IMG/VR virus record: IMGVR_UViG_3300026521_000428
Location: 1 to 34,629 of that record
Length of the DNA stretch: 34,629 nucleotides
Direction: 5' to 3' (one strand)
Source: a virus
Both the position numbers and the translations under genes were made by a program. Under the pieces are notes generated by a model. The model saw only the letters and a list, made by a program, of their open reading frames with translations, ran no database searches and was not told the origin of the DNA. Positions 13,641 to 22,100 of the stretch are shown here, one piece after another; the first letter of the stretch is position 1, and every line of letters starts with the position of its first letter.

Positions 13641-14030
13641 ATGAAGTTAAATAAAGAGAAACTAGAGTTTCTTAAATCGTCTAAGGGTTATAAAGCTGGG
13701 GAACCAGCTTTGGTAGCGTTTGATACATTAATAGAGTTAATTGAAACTAAGGATACTGCCTTAGATACAGTTGATTCTTTAATAGAAGAGAATCGTCTTT
13801 TAAGAGAGCAAATAAAAAAAGAGAGATCTTTTACTGCTCAAAGAGAAAGAGATTATTTATTTGCTTTAAAAGAACTTGAAGAAAGTTTGGACAAAGCAAA
13901 TACAAGAGCTAGTACTTTTTTAGCTGCGGATGCTCAACGCAAAATAAAAGCTAAACGAGAAAGAGAAGAATTAGAGAAAAGAAAAACATTCTCTAAGACT
14001 GATCTTATGTTAGGAGCATATTATGAGTAA
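13641..14030 (+). CDS. Coiled-coil protein, 129 aa
   Basis: ATG 13641 has AAGGGGAAGTT upstream. Residues ~35-115 are a strongly charged helix (IEENRLLREQIKKERSFTAQRERDYL...KAKREREELEKRK) predicted to form a coiled coil. An 8-bp stem with a GGAA tetraloop (13692-13711) lies near the start of the coding sequence. The end overlaps the next ATG. Function unknown; a scaffold or adaptor role is possible. Confidence 0.7.
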   Translation: MKLNKEKLEFLKSSKGYKAGEPALVAFDTLIELIETKDTALDTVDSLIEENRLLREQIKKERSFTAQRERDYLFALKELEESLDKANTRASTFLAADAQRKIKAKREREELEKRKTFSKTDLMLGAYYE

Positions 14031-14445
14031 TCAAGGAGGAAGATCACTTTTACCAAAAAGTGATAAAAGTGTGGTGATAGTCTGGCCAGCTCTAATTCTT
14101 CGAGAAGAAGAAGTTCCAGAAGCTTTAGAAATGCTTCAAGGAATAGGAGCTAAAGAAATCAATTATTTAGGTATGGTAATTACTAAACCAGATATTGATG
14201 AAGAAGGTAATCCTATTCCAGAAACTGGTGGGCGCACGGATCACTTTTTTGAAGTGCTTGATGCGGAAACTAGTTTCTGGGTAAACAGGTTAAAATTAGG
14301 TATCCGTTTATTAAGTGATGCCATTTGGTCGGTTAATGGTTATGATGGTAATCCAATCTATCCTGATTGGATTAAGGAGTATGTTCCAGATGAAGATAAT
14401 TGGGATGTACATGAAGAAGAAATTAAAAGTAAAAATGAAAGATAA
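14023..14445 (+). CDS. Hypothetical protein, 140 aa
   Basis: TTAGGAGCATATT precedes the ATG, which overlaps the previous gene by eight bases. The protein is acidic, beginning with a possible beta strand (VVIVWPALILREEEVPEALEMLQGIGA) and ending in a very acidic tail (DEDNWDVHEEEIKSKNER). A 9-bp stem with an ACCA loop (14043-14064) lies just inside the coding region. No family recognised. Its end overlaps the start of the secreted-protein gene. Confidence 0.7.
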   Translation: MSNQGGRSLLPKSDKSVVIVWPALILREEEVPEALEMLQGIGAKEINYLGMVITKPDIDEEGNPIPETGGRTDHFFEVLDAETSFWVNRLKLGIRLLSDAIWSVNGYDGNPIYPDWIKEYVPDEDNWDVHEEEIKSKNER

Positions 14446-14980
14446 AATGTTAAGTTTATTAAAAAGAGTAATGATAGTAGGTTTAGTAGTTATTGGTTTA
14501 AGTTCTGTAGTTTCCGCAGATTATACCAAAGATGGAGATAAATGTGATGGACCACATAAAGTTGTTTATACTGGTACTATGAAAGTTCTCGATATTGTGG
14601 TTTATGATAAAAATAATAAAGATATTACGGATGATGCTGATACATCGGCTAAAGTAATTAAACGTTTTCGTAATCGAGTATACGACGAAGCGGGAAGATT
14701 ATTATACTCTATGAAACCATTTGATCTATATTGGTATGCATATGGTACTGACGCGAATATAGCTTCGGTCGGTATTAGACAATCTAGAAGTTTTAATCCA
14801 GTACAGCAAATTATGGAACCATCCTCATATGATGCCGAAAACGAGTATTGGATAACTGATGATAAAAATCGTACATTCGCCAATTATACCTTAGAAGGTA
14901 AAACAGTATTGGTGTTTATGGACACCGATGGCGAAAATACAATTATTATTAAATATGTTGGTAAGTTACATAAATTGTAA
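14435..14980 (+). CDS. Secreted or periplasmic protein with signal peptide, 181 aa
   Basis: The first ~28 residues are a classic signal peptide: a basic start (MKDKMLSLLKR), a hydrophobic core (VMIVGLVVIGLSSVV) and a small-residue cleavage site (SA before DYTKDGDKC). The mature part is beta-rich (KVVYTGTMKVLDIVVYDKNNKDIT, ending VLVFMDTDGENTIIIKYVGKLH). An alternative ATG at 14447 would also keep the signal. An exported phage protein could act in superinfection exclusion, lysis or envelope modification, but no motif supports a choice. The gene overlaps the preceding stop and is followed by a terminator. It is the last + strand gene. Confidence 0.75.
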   Translation: MKDKMLSLLKRVMIVGLVVIGLSSVVSADYTKDGDKCDGPHKVVYTGTMKVLDIVVYDKNNKDITDDADTSAKVIKRFRNRVYDEAGRLLYSMKPFDLYWYAYGTDANIASVGIRQSRSFNPVQQIMEPSSYDAENEYWITDDKNRTFANYTLEGKTVLVFMDTDGENTIIIKYVGKLHKL

Positions 14981-14994
14981 CTTCCACATGAAAT

Positions 14995-15025
14995 GAAATA
15001 ATAGTATAGATAATACTATTATTTC
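14995..15025 (+). terminator. Terminator hairpin, 13-bp perfect stem
   Basis: 14995-15007 pairs with 15013-15025 around AGATA. It lies 14 bases after the last + strand stop. Because the stem is A/T-rich and symmetric it may also act on the - strand. Confidence 0.7.
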
Positions 15026-15073
15026 TTCCGCAAATTTATTTTATTTTTTATTTAAAAACGTGATAACTATTAA

Positions 15074-15177
15074 TAGTTAACTATCGATGGTATAACCATG
15101 TTTAGTTGATATATAGATAACTATATTACTATATATACCATCAACTAAAGATACCACGTACTATGAATAGTTAACTA
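15074..15177. repeat. Palindromic element A (about 104 bp) in the convergent gap
   Basis: Outer arms TAGTTAACTAT (15074-15084) and ATAGTTAACTA (15167-15177), then GGTAT (15089-15093) with ATACC (15151-15155), then TTTAGTTGA (15101-15109) with TCAACTAAA (15141-15149), then TATATAG with CTATATA. GATGGTAT (15086-15093) could instead pair with ATACCATC (15135-15142), so two folds compete. It lies between converging operons. The left 34 bases are identical to the start of element B (31498). Confidence 0.7.
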
Positions 15178-15220
15178 AGTGTCGTATGTTAGTTATTTAC
15201 CTTATTTTAACGACATGAGA

Positions 15221-15245
15221 AGAATTCCGGAAATTCCGGAATTCT
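15221..15245 (-). terminator. Terminator hairpin of the - strand tail operon
   Basis: AGAATTCCGG (15221-15230) pairs perfectly with CCGGAATTCT (15236-15245). It lies nine bases beyond the stop of the GIY-YIG gene. On the - strand it is followed by TGTCGTTAAAA (15205-15215), part of the post-hairpin motif. Confidence 0.75.
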
Positions 15246-15253
15246 AAAATTTA

Positions 15254-15751
15254 TTAATTTTCTATTTTATTGACTAAAGGACCCTTTCTACGGTACTTTG
15301 TTCCTAAGGATTGGATAAGACCAACCTCGTAATCTAAAAGTTCTTTAGCGTCAGCAAAGACCCGATGGATAACGATCCAGTTTAATTGATATTCTTTCCA
15401 ATCATGTGGAACCCCTATATCATTATTCTTTTTCGCCCTTTCCATATTTTTTTCTATTTCTTTAAATTTTTCAACTTTTAAAACATTATGTTCTTTATTT
15501 TTTAAATACGATTGTATATGTTGATTATGTCTGTAACCAGCACCTCTAGAGGCTTTACCAACATAAATAGGTTCATAAGCGCTACAGTAACGTTTACCAT
15601 CAGGAGCCTTAATATCAAAAGCTTTGTTTAATTTTTTAAAAGGATCTAAATAAATATATATATAAAATTGATATCTGTTATAATTGAAATTATCTACTTT
15701 TGGATAAATTTTATAAAGTTTCAATAAATTCATATTACTACAAACGTTCAT
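15254..15751 (-). CDS. GIY-YIG family nuclease, 165 aa
   Basis: The GIY-YIG fold is recognisable: strand YIYIYLD (30-36) in place of GIY, PIYVGK (61-66) in place of YIG, then R69, Y73, R74 and H78 (SRGAGYRHNQH), and catalytic-type E142 in DYEVGLIQSLGT, followed by GPLVNKIEN. Family members include Seg homing nucleases, UvrC-like enzymes and uncharacterised phage nucleases. No DNA-binding tail is present, so it is a bare catalytic domain. It is the last gene of the baseplate/fibre operon, where a free-standing homing nuclease is a reasonable guess. An alternative start is the ATG seven codons downstream. Confidence 0.75.
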   Translation of the reverse strand: MNVCSNMNLLKLYKIYPKVDNFNYNRYQFYIYIYLDPFKKLNKAFDIKAPDGKRYCSAYEPIYVGKASRGAGYRHNQHIQSYLKNKEHNVLKVEKFKEIEKNMERAKKNNDIGVPHDWKEYQLNWIVIHRVFADAKELLDYEVGLIQSLGTKYRRKGPLVNKIEN

Positions 15752-15753
15752 AA

Positions 15754-16089
15754 TTATTCACCAAATTTTTCTATAATTTTTAAAATTAATTTTTCGTTAT
15801 TTAATATATTGTATTCGATATCATTCTGTATATCTTTTATAAATTTCTTTTTAAAATCCTCTATATCTACTTTTAATTTTTCATTTTCCATAATTAAATC
15901 ATTAATTATTTTCTTTTCTTTTGTAAACTGAGTATTTATATTAAAAATTTCTTTTTTATTTTTATTTATTTCCGTGGTAACGTCGTTTTTCATCGATTTG
16001 ATATGATTAAAAATTTCTTTTTTAATCATATCGAATTTTAAATTAAAATATTGTTTTAATTCTTTTATAATTTTTATATCGCTTGTCAT
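15754..16089 (-). CDS. Small coiled-coil protein, 111 aa
   Basis: Almost the whole protein is a charged helix with heptad-like hydrophobics (IIKELKQYFNLKFDMIKKEI ... IINDLIMENEKLKVDIEDF). The start is one base beyond the stop of the 902-aa fibre gene. The ribosome binding site is modest (AAAGAAGTTTAAT). A 14-bp perfect hairpin (16000-16032) is embedded in the coding sequence. Its position after the fibre genes suggests a fibre-associated or chaperone role, not shown. Confidence 0.7.
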   Translation of the reverse strand: MTSDIKIIKELKQYFNLKFDMIKKEIFNHIKSMKNDVTTEINKNKKEIFNINTQFTKEKKIINDLIMENEKLKVDIEDFKKKFIKDIQNDIEYNILNNEKLILKIIEKFGE

Positions 16090-16090
16090 A

Positions 16091-18799
16091 TTAAACTTCT
16101 TTTATTTTTACGCTTATTTTACTTCTTACTTTTTTAATAAAAGTTCTCATCAATATTACAATTTCTTGATCTAAATAAAGATTTAACATAGTATTCAAAT
16201 TAGAATGATTATATATATTCAGCATATTAAATTTTAAAGTTTCCTCGTTTTTAAAACTTTCTAAATTTTTATTTGATTCGTCAATACAATTGTATTTATC
16301 AAAATCAGAGGTTGGTAAAATTAATAATTGTCCTATTAAAGTTAAATCGTCCTCTTCAGAAATATTATGTGTTTCCGCATCTATGAAATATTTTCCAGCC
16401 TTTAAAGATTTTCTATCTAATTCTTTCCAACTATCATCAATAATATTATTATCGATTTCTAAAATTTTAAAAGAAGTAAATGAATTTATTTCCGATACTT
16501 TTGGATATTCCTCCACCTCTGTATTATTATCATTTATATTATCCAATTCTGATTTAATACTGTTAATATCGTCATTGATAGTAGTTATATCTTGTTTAAC
16601 AATATTTATATTATTCGATAAAAGTAATTCTTCCTGTTTTGCGCGCGAAATTTCTAAAGTTAGTTTATTAGAATTATCTAAAATATCTTTATTAAATTTT
16701 TTAGCTATAGCTGGTAAAGCATCTTCATTTTCTAAATTAATACTATTTAGAATTTTAATAGTTTCCTCTAATTTTTCCGAATCGGTTTCGTTTAAATTAA
16801 TAATATCGTTTAATTTCTTTTTTTCTTCTTCTAAATCGGTTTTTACTAATTCGATATTTTGATTAAGTTCTAATTTGGATTTTTCCAAATCATTTTTTAT
16901 TATCGATTCTTGTTCCACTGCTCGAAAATTTTCATTTTCTATCGCTTTATTAATTAGATTAAATTTATTTTCGGTATCTGATTTAAGAAGTAATATATTA
17001 TCGTTTAATTTTGTATCCGTTTTAATTAAAGAATCTTTGGTTATTAAATTTTCTTTTTGGAAAGCTTCTACTTTTGCTTCCATAGTTTCCATATCCAAAT
17101 CTATTTTTGAATTAATCGTTATTATATCCGATTTTCGATCCTTAATCTCCTCGTCAATTACCGAAATAAGATAAGTTTCCTCTTTTTTAGCCCTATCTAT
17201 TTCTAATTCTAAATAAGTTTTTAATTCCTTTAATTCATTTTCTAAAGAACTTTCAGAACTTTCAGAACTTTCAGAACTTTCAGAACTTTCAGAACTTTCA
17301 GAACTTTCAGAACTTTCAGAACTTTCAGAACTTTCAGAACTTTCCTGAACTTCGATTAATTTCTGAGAGACTAATTCAAGATTATTTTCTAAAAAGCTAA
17401 TTTTTTCTAGAATTAGCTTTTTATCATTTTCTCTTAAATCTGCTTCGGTTGTTAATTTATTTTCCAAATCAATAAAATTAAGTCTACAACATGTCTCTTT
17501 AATATCATCTATCTGATCTTGTAGATCATTCTCTTTATCTGTGGCTCTAGAAATTTCATCATCTATCTGATCTTGTAGATCATTCTCTTTATTCGTGGCT
17601 CTAGAAATTTCATCATCTACTTTTAAATCTATTTCTTTTTCTCTTTTTGAGGCTCTTGCCGTCTCAATATTTAATTGATTTTGTATAGTTTCCTCAGATG
17701 ATACCGCGCGAAGTTCTTCGTCATCTACCCGTTGATTTAACTTCTCGATTTCTTTATTATTCGATACTACATATCCAGCAAAAATATCATCATTTTCTAA
17801 ATCAACCTTTTCTATAAAATCCACTATTTCCTTAAACGAATCCTTGTCGGCAACACTCAAATCCAAAATATTATCTATTCTTTCTGTTTGAATTAAAAGA
17901 TTATTTTTAATTTCTAAATCGGATTGAATTCTCAATTGTTCTTCATTTTTTAAATTAAATAATAATCTATTGTTATTTTCGTCTATTTCTTTTTGTAATT
18001 CATCTTCTCTTGTTTTTGCTCGTATTTCTTCTGCTTCTAAATCATCCGAGCATTGTTCTTTATAATCTTCTAAAGAATTATTCAATTGTTTTTCAATTTC
18101 TTTAGCTCGGTAAATTTCAGCGTTTAATGACGATTCTATATTTAACTCGGATGTAATTGCTCTATCTTTTTCAAGTTCTAAATTTTTCTGAAGAGTTTCT
18201 TCTTGAACTTTTGCTCGCTGAATTTCAAAATTTAATGAATCAATAATACTAAGTTCTTTATTGGTTGCTCTCTCGGTCTCGTCGGAAATTAATCTTTTTA
18301 TTAATAAAAGCTGTTCATCCATAATTTTTTTATCAGCTTTGGTTTCTTTTAAATTGTCAATTTGATCCTGAAGAGAAGACCGAACTACTTCTATAGAATT
18401 ATTAAAATTTAATTCCAAATCCTGAATAAGTTTTTGAGCTAATAATTTATCCATTTTTTTATCATCTAAATTTAAAATTAAAGCTATTAATTCATTCTTT
18501 AAATTTTTTAAATTATCAAGTGCGATAATTTTATCCATTTTTTTATCATCCATATCCGAATATTTATTATTAAATTCTTCGGTCATTGAATCAATTTTAT
18601 CTAAATATTCCAATTGAGTGACAAAATCTTTTACAGCTTCCGCAAATTTTTCGTCAATTGTTTTGCTAGTTTCATCTTGAATAGTTAATATAAAATCCTT
18701 TATTTCTTCGGCTTTTGTTTCCAGATTCGAATAAACTAAAGCGATTTTATTATTCATATACGTGCTTATTTCCGTAGCTAAATCCCCAAGTAATGACAT
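16091..18799 (-). CDS. Long coiled-coil tail fibre-like protein, 902 aa
   Basis: The first ~760 residues are nearly continuous coiled coil built of short degenerate repeats (DxEIxRAxxxExxL, IxTARASKREKEID). The module SVADKDSFKEIVDFIEKVDLEND matches one repeated in the 2391-aa protein and in fibres of other myoviruses. A run of SES tripeptides (about residues 485-518) comes from a 9-bp minisatellite. The last ~140 residues (from YPKVSEINSFTSF) are globular and could be a tip or attachment domain. AAAAGGAACACT precedes the ATG. By location and design it is a fibre or whisker trimer. Confidence 0.75.
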   Translation of the reverse strand: MSLLGDLATEISTYMNNKIALVYSNLETKAEEIKDFILTIQDETSKTIDEKFAEAVKDFVTQLEYLDKIDSMTEEFNNKYSDMDDKKMDKIIALDNLKNLKNELIALILNLDDKKMDKLLAQKLIQDLELNFNNSIEVVRSSLQDQIDNLKETKADKKIMDEQLLLIKRLISDETERATNKELSIIDSLNFEIQRAKVQEETLQKNLELEKDRAITSELNIESSLNAEIYRAKEIEKQLNNSLEDYKEQCSDDLEAEEIRAKTREDELQKEIDENNNRLLFNLKNEEQLRIQSDLEIKNNLLIQTERIDNILDLSVADKDSFKEIVDFIEKVDLENDDIFAGYVVSNNKEIEKLNQRVDDEELRAVSSEETIQNQLNIETARASKREKEIDLKVDDEISRATNKENDLQDQIDDEISRATDKENDLQDQIDDIKETCCRLNFIDLENKLTTEADLRENDKKLILEKISFLENNLELVSQKLIEVQESSESSESSESSESSESSESSESSESSESSESSLENELKELKTYLELEIDRAKKEETYLISVIDEEIKDRKSDIITINSKIDLDMETMEAKVEAFQKENLITKDSLIKTDTKLNDNILLLKSDTENKFNLINKAIENENFRAVEQESIIKNDLEKSKLELNQNIELVKTDLEEEKKKLNDIINLNETDSEKLEETIKILNSINLENEDALPAIAKKFNKDILDNSNKLTLEISRAKQEELLLSNNINIVKQDITTINDDINSIKSELDNINDNNTEVEEYPKVSEINSFTSFKILEIDNNIIDDSWKELDRKSLKAGKYFIDAETHNISEEDDLTLIGQLLILPTSDFDKYNCIDESNKNLESFKNEETLKFNMLNIYNHSNLNTMLNLYLDQEIVILMRTFIKKVRSKISVKIKEV
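17247..17345 (-). repeat. 9-bp minisatellite encoding Ser-Glu-Ser repeats
   Basis: Ten exact copies of GAACTTTCA (as read on the + strand) plus a partial eleventh, encoding a run of SES. The unit length keeps the frame, so copy number can vary without breaking the fibre. Confidence 0.95.
17391..17422. repeat. Perfect 12-bp inverted repeat inside the 902-aa gene
   Basis: 17391-17402 pairs with 17411-17422 around an 8-base loop, entirely within coding sequence. Confidence 0.85.
17504..17611 (-). repeat. 54-bp tandem duplication in the 902-aa gene
   Basis: Two adjacent copies (17504-17557 and 17558-17611) differ at a few bases only and encode an 18-residue coiled-coil unit with the DEISRAT and DLQDQIDD motifs. 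This shows that the fibre grows by in-frame duplication. Confidence 0.9.
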
Positions 18800-18809
18800 A
18801 GTGTTCCTT

Positions 18810-19151
18810 TTAATTTAAATTATTTTTAAAATCGTCTATATTTCCTAGAGCAGTCTTAAAATTATTTATACTTTGTTGGATATTTATTTTTTCCAAATCA
18901 TTGGCGTCTTTATAATCCTTATCTTTTTCTAAAAAATCCTGAAAATTCGTATACAGCGTATAAATATCCAACTTTAGAATATTTAATTTTGCCATTAAAT
19001 CTTTATAAATTTTTCCAACTTTTAAACCTATGAACGGAAGTATCTTTTCCTTCGTGATATCCTTTTCATATGTTTGATCTTCTTCTGGAGTATTTTCCAC
19101 TATACTTCGGAGGACGTTTTCGTCCTCCTTAATTAATAATTCTTCGGCCAT
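18810..19151 (-). CDS. Hypothetical small helical protein, 113 aa
   Basis: The N-terminal ~35 residues are very acidic (ENTPEEDQTYEKD); the rest is helical (IGLKVGKIYKDLMAKLNILKLDIYTLYTNFQDFL). AAGGATTACCT precedes the ATG. It lies between the two fibre genes with 9-10 bp gaps on each side, so it is probably made with them and may be an adaptor or fibre chaperone. Family not recognised. Confidence 0.7.
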   Translation of the reverse strand: MAEELLIKEDENVLRSIVENTPEEDQTYEKDITKEKILPFIGLKVGKIYKDLMAKLNILKLDIYTLYTNFQDFLEKDKDYKDANDLEKINIQQSINNFKTALGNIDDFKNNLN

Positions 19152-19160
19152 AGGTAATCC

Positions 19161-22100
19161 TTATAAGTTTTGTAAAATAAAGGCATCGTCAAATGAACTA
19201 GATGTCCCAAAATTTGGAGATGTTTTTGCAACTGCTAGAGTTTCATTAATTGCTTGAACTAAATCGTCTTTATTTTCAGTATCTAAATCCGTTAAATCTC
19301 CAATTTGTTTTTGTAAATCGTCATCTCGTTGAACTATTTGAGTATCTAAAGTAATTAAACTATTTTTCATAGATAAATCGTCTATGAAATTAGAATTTTC
19401 AATATTCAAACTATTATCTGATTCTAAGCCTAAACTTAAGCGGACTTGATCGTCATTTAACGTTCTATTATATATTTCGTTATCCAATGTTTCGGATAAC
19501 TTTTTTATATCTTCAATATTTTGAGAAATATTCTCAAAATTTGAAGTAATTTGAGATTGTAATAAATCCTTATTTGTTTTTATTAAATCGTTAATAATTT
19601 CTACATCATCTATACGTTTCTGAATTTCTTGATTTAAATCATTGGTTAATTTTTGAATATTTAAATTGGTTTTATTATCATTATCAAATATAACTTCGTC
19701 TAATTTATTTAAACAGTTATAAAGGCTGTCGATATTATTTAAATAATGAGAATTTAAATATGGGACGAATTCTCCTAAAGAATTTAATCCAGAACCAGAA
19801 ATAATATTATTTTGAATTTTTAATAAATCCGAATCATTTTCTTTAATATATTCTACTAAATTTTCTAATGATCTTAAATCAACTTCGGAATTAATTAATA
19901 AATCATCAATAATTTTTCTAATATCTTGAACCTGTGTTTTTAAATCAGTTTCTGAAGTATTTAAAGATGCCAACATTTCCTGAAAATCATTAATTTTTAC
20001 AGATACCATTTCATACTTAGAGGTAATGTCTTGATCAAGATATGCAAATTCTTTGTATAAGGTATTTGTTTTTGTATTTATTATTTCAGTTGTCGAATTT
20101 AAAATAGTTTCTGTTTTTTCATTAGATTCGTTTATAAATCCATCTAGTTTACTTATGGTATTAAGTATATCTGTTTTATTAGAAACCAGTTTTGAATCTA
20201 TATTTGAATATTGCGAATTTCTTAAAGCTATTTCTTTTTCTAAATAACTATTCGTAGCATTTACTTTATTATCAAAAGTTTCCAGAATATTTTCAAAATC
20301 ATTAATTTTTAAATTTACTAAATTTAAAATATCATTGGTTATTTCTTTTACCAATTGTGTATTTTCATCTAATGATATCTGAGTATCGGATCGCAATCTA
20401 ATAATTTTAGCTTCTAATTCCAATTCTTTAGTTTGAGCTCTATTAAATTCCTGTACTACCTTATCGTTGATTCTTGAATCTACCGTATTTAAAACTGATT
20501 GTACGTCGAATGAATCTACAGAAGTTCCAGCTGTACTACCTGTACTACCAACAATTCCGACTATATTTCCATTTTCAATATCTGTTTTAATTTCATCATA
20601 TATTTCAGAACCAAGTTCGTTTAATCTATTTAAAGATGTTTGAATAGCAATACTTAAATTATCAAAATCCTCTACTCCCGGCCCAATAAGTTCTAAAAAT
20701 CCATTAATTGTTTCATTAATATTTGCCGTAAATGTTTTTATTTCATCGGTATTAGTATTAATAAAATTATTAATGGTTTGTAGCATAGAATCGGTTACAA
20801 AAGTTCGGTTAATTATCTCTTTATTAAGCGTATTGTTTAAAGTTACTAACTTATCTAACACTCCCCCGGATTGAATATCAATATTATTTTGTAATTCTTT
20901 TCTAAGATCGAGAATTTCTTTTTGTCTATTATCCGTTTCAGCTATAATTTTTAAATTAACTGTATTAAAATCGTTAATTCGGAAAGTTTTTTCATTTTGA
21001 ATAGCTATATCGATATATGATTTTAAACTATTATAAAACTCATTTTTAGATTTTAATTCGCTTGTTAATTTAGCACTTAACGAATCAATTTCTATTTGAT
21101 TATCATCTCTCACATTTTGAACAGAACTTAATAAAGAATTTTTTAAATCATTTATACGATTTGTATAATTTTCAGTACTTATAGTAATTAAACCAAGGGC
21201 TTCTGATTTAATAGAATTAATTTCTCTTATTATTTCGTCTTTATTTTTAATCATATCCGAATTAACGTTTGAAATTTTAAAATTAATATCATCCTTAATA
21301 TTACGAATTATATCGTTTTCCGGATCGATAGTATTTAAAACATCGACTATTTTTTGAAATTCTTCGAGATCGAATTCTGCTCCATCGAGAATACTTTGTA
21401 TTTTTTCATCTAAATTCGTTATCGTATTATCGATTTCGTCATTCTTATTACCAACATCGGTTTTAAAAGATTCTATTTCATCCTTAATTTCGGTATCTAT
21501 AGTTTCTCTAATAATTGATTCCTCGTTTATTAAAGCTTGTAATGATGTATCGAGATTCGATATTTTATTATTTGTATCATCCAATCCTAAATTAAGTTTA
21601 GAAATTGTTTCGTTTTGTTCTGCTATTTCATCTTTAATTAAAGCAGTATTATCGTCACATTTATTTTGTATTTCTAATGACACATTGTTTAAAATTTCTA
21701 GAACCGAGCTATACTTATCTTCGGAAGTATTTATAAAACTATTTAAATCGTTTCTTAATTCGGTTACGTAAAATTTTCTATCATTAACTTCTGTTAATAG
21801 ATCATTATTAACAGAAGTTATTAGAGTTCTAATGTTTTCAAAATCATCATTAATTGAATTAATAATATTCTGAGTTAATTTATTATTATCGGTTATAGTT
21901 TTAATAATATCGTCTTTAAATTCGGAATTTATTTGAGCGATTTGTACTTTATTATTTTCAAAATCTTGAGTTAAGATTTTATAGTCTGATAATCTTTCCC
22001 GAATCTCATTATTTAATTCCGTTCTAATTAAATTATCTTCTCCAATTCTAGTATTTGCTTCGGAATTAAGTAAGGTATGTAATTCATCTATACTATTATA

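Noticed and set aside
14602-14883. - strand frame of 93 codons
   Set aside because: Opposite the signal-peptide gene; no ribosome site and no motif.
16290-17174. Long + strand frames opposite the 902-aa fibre gene
   Set aside because: They are antisense shadows: Ser/Phe/Ile-rich translations with no ribosome sites, caused by the biased codon use of the Lys/Glu/Asn-rich coding strand.
17247-17345. Could the short regular repeats be a CRISPR array?
   Set aside because: The units are contiguous 9-mers without spacers and lie in frame within a fibre gene.
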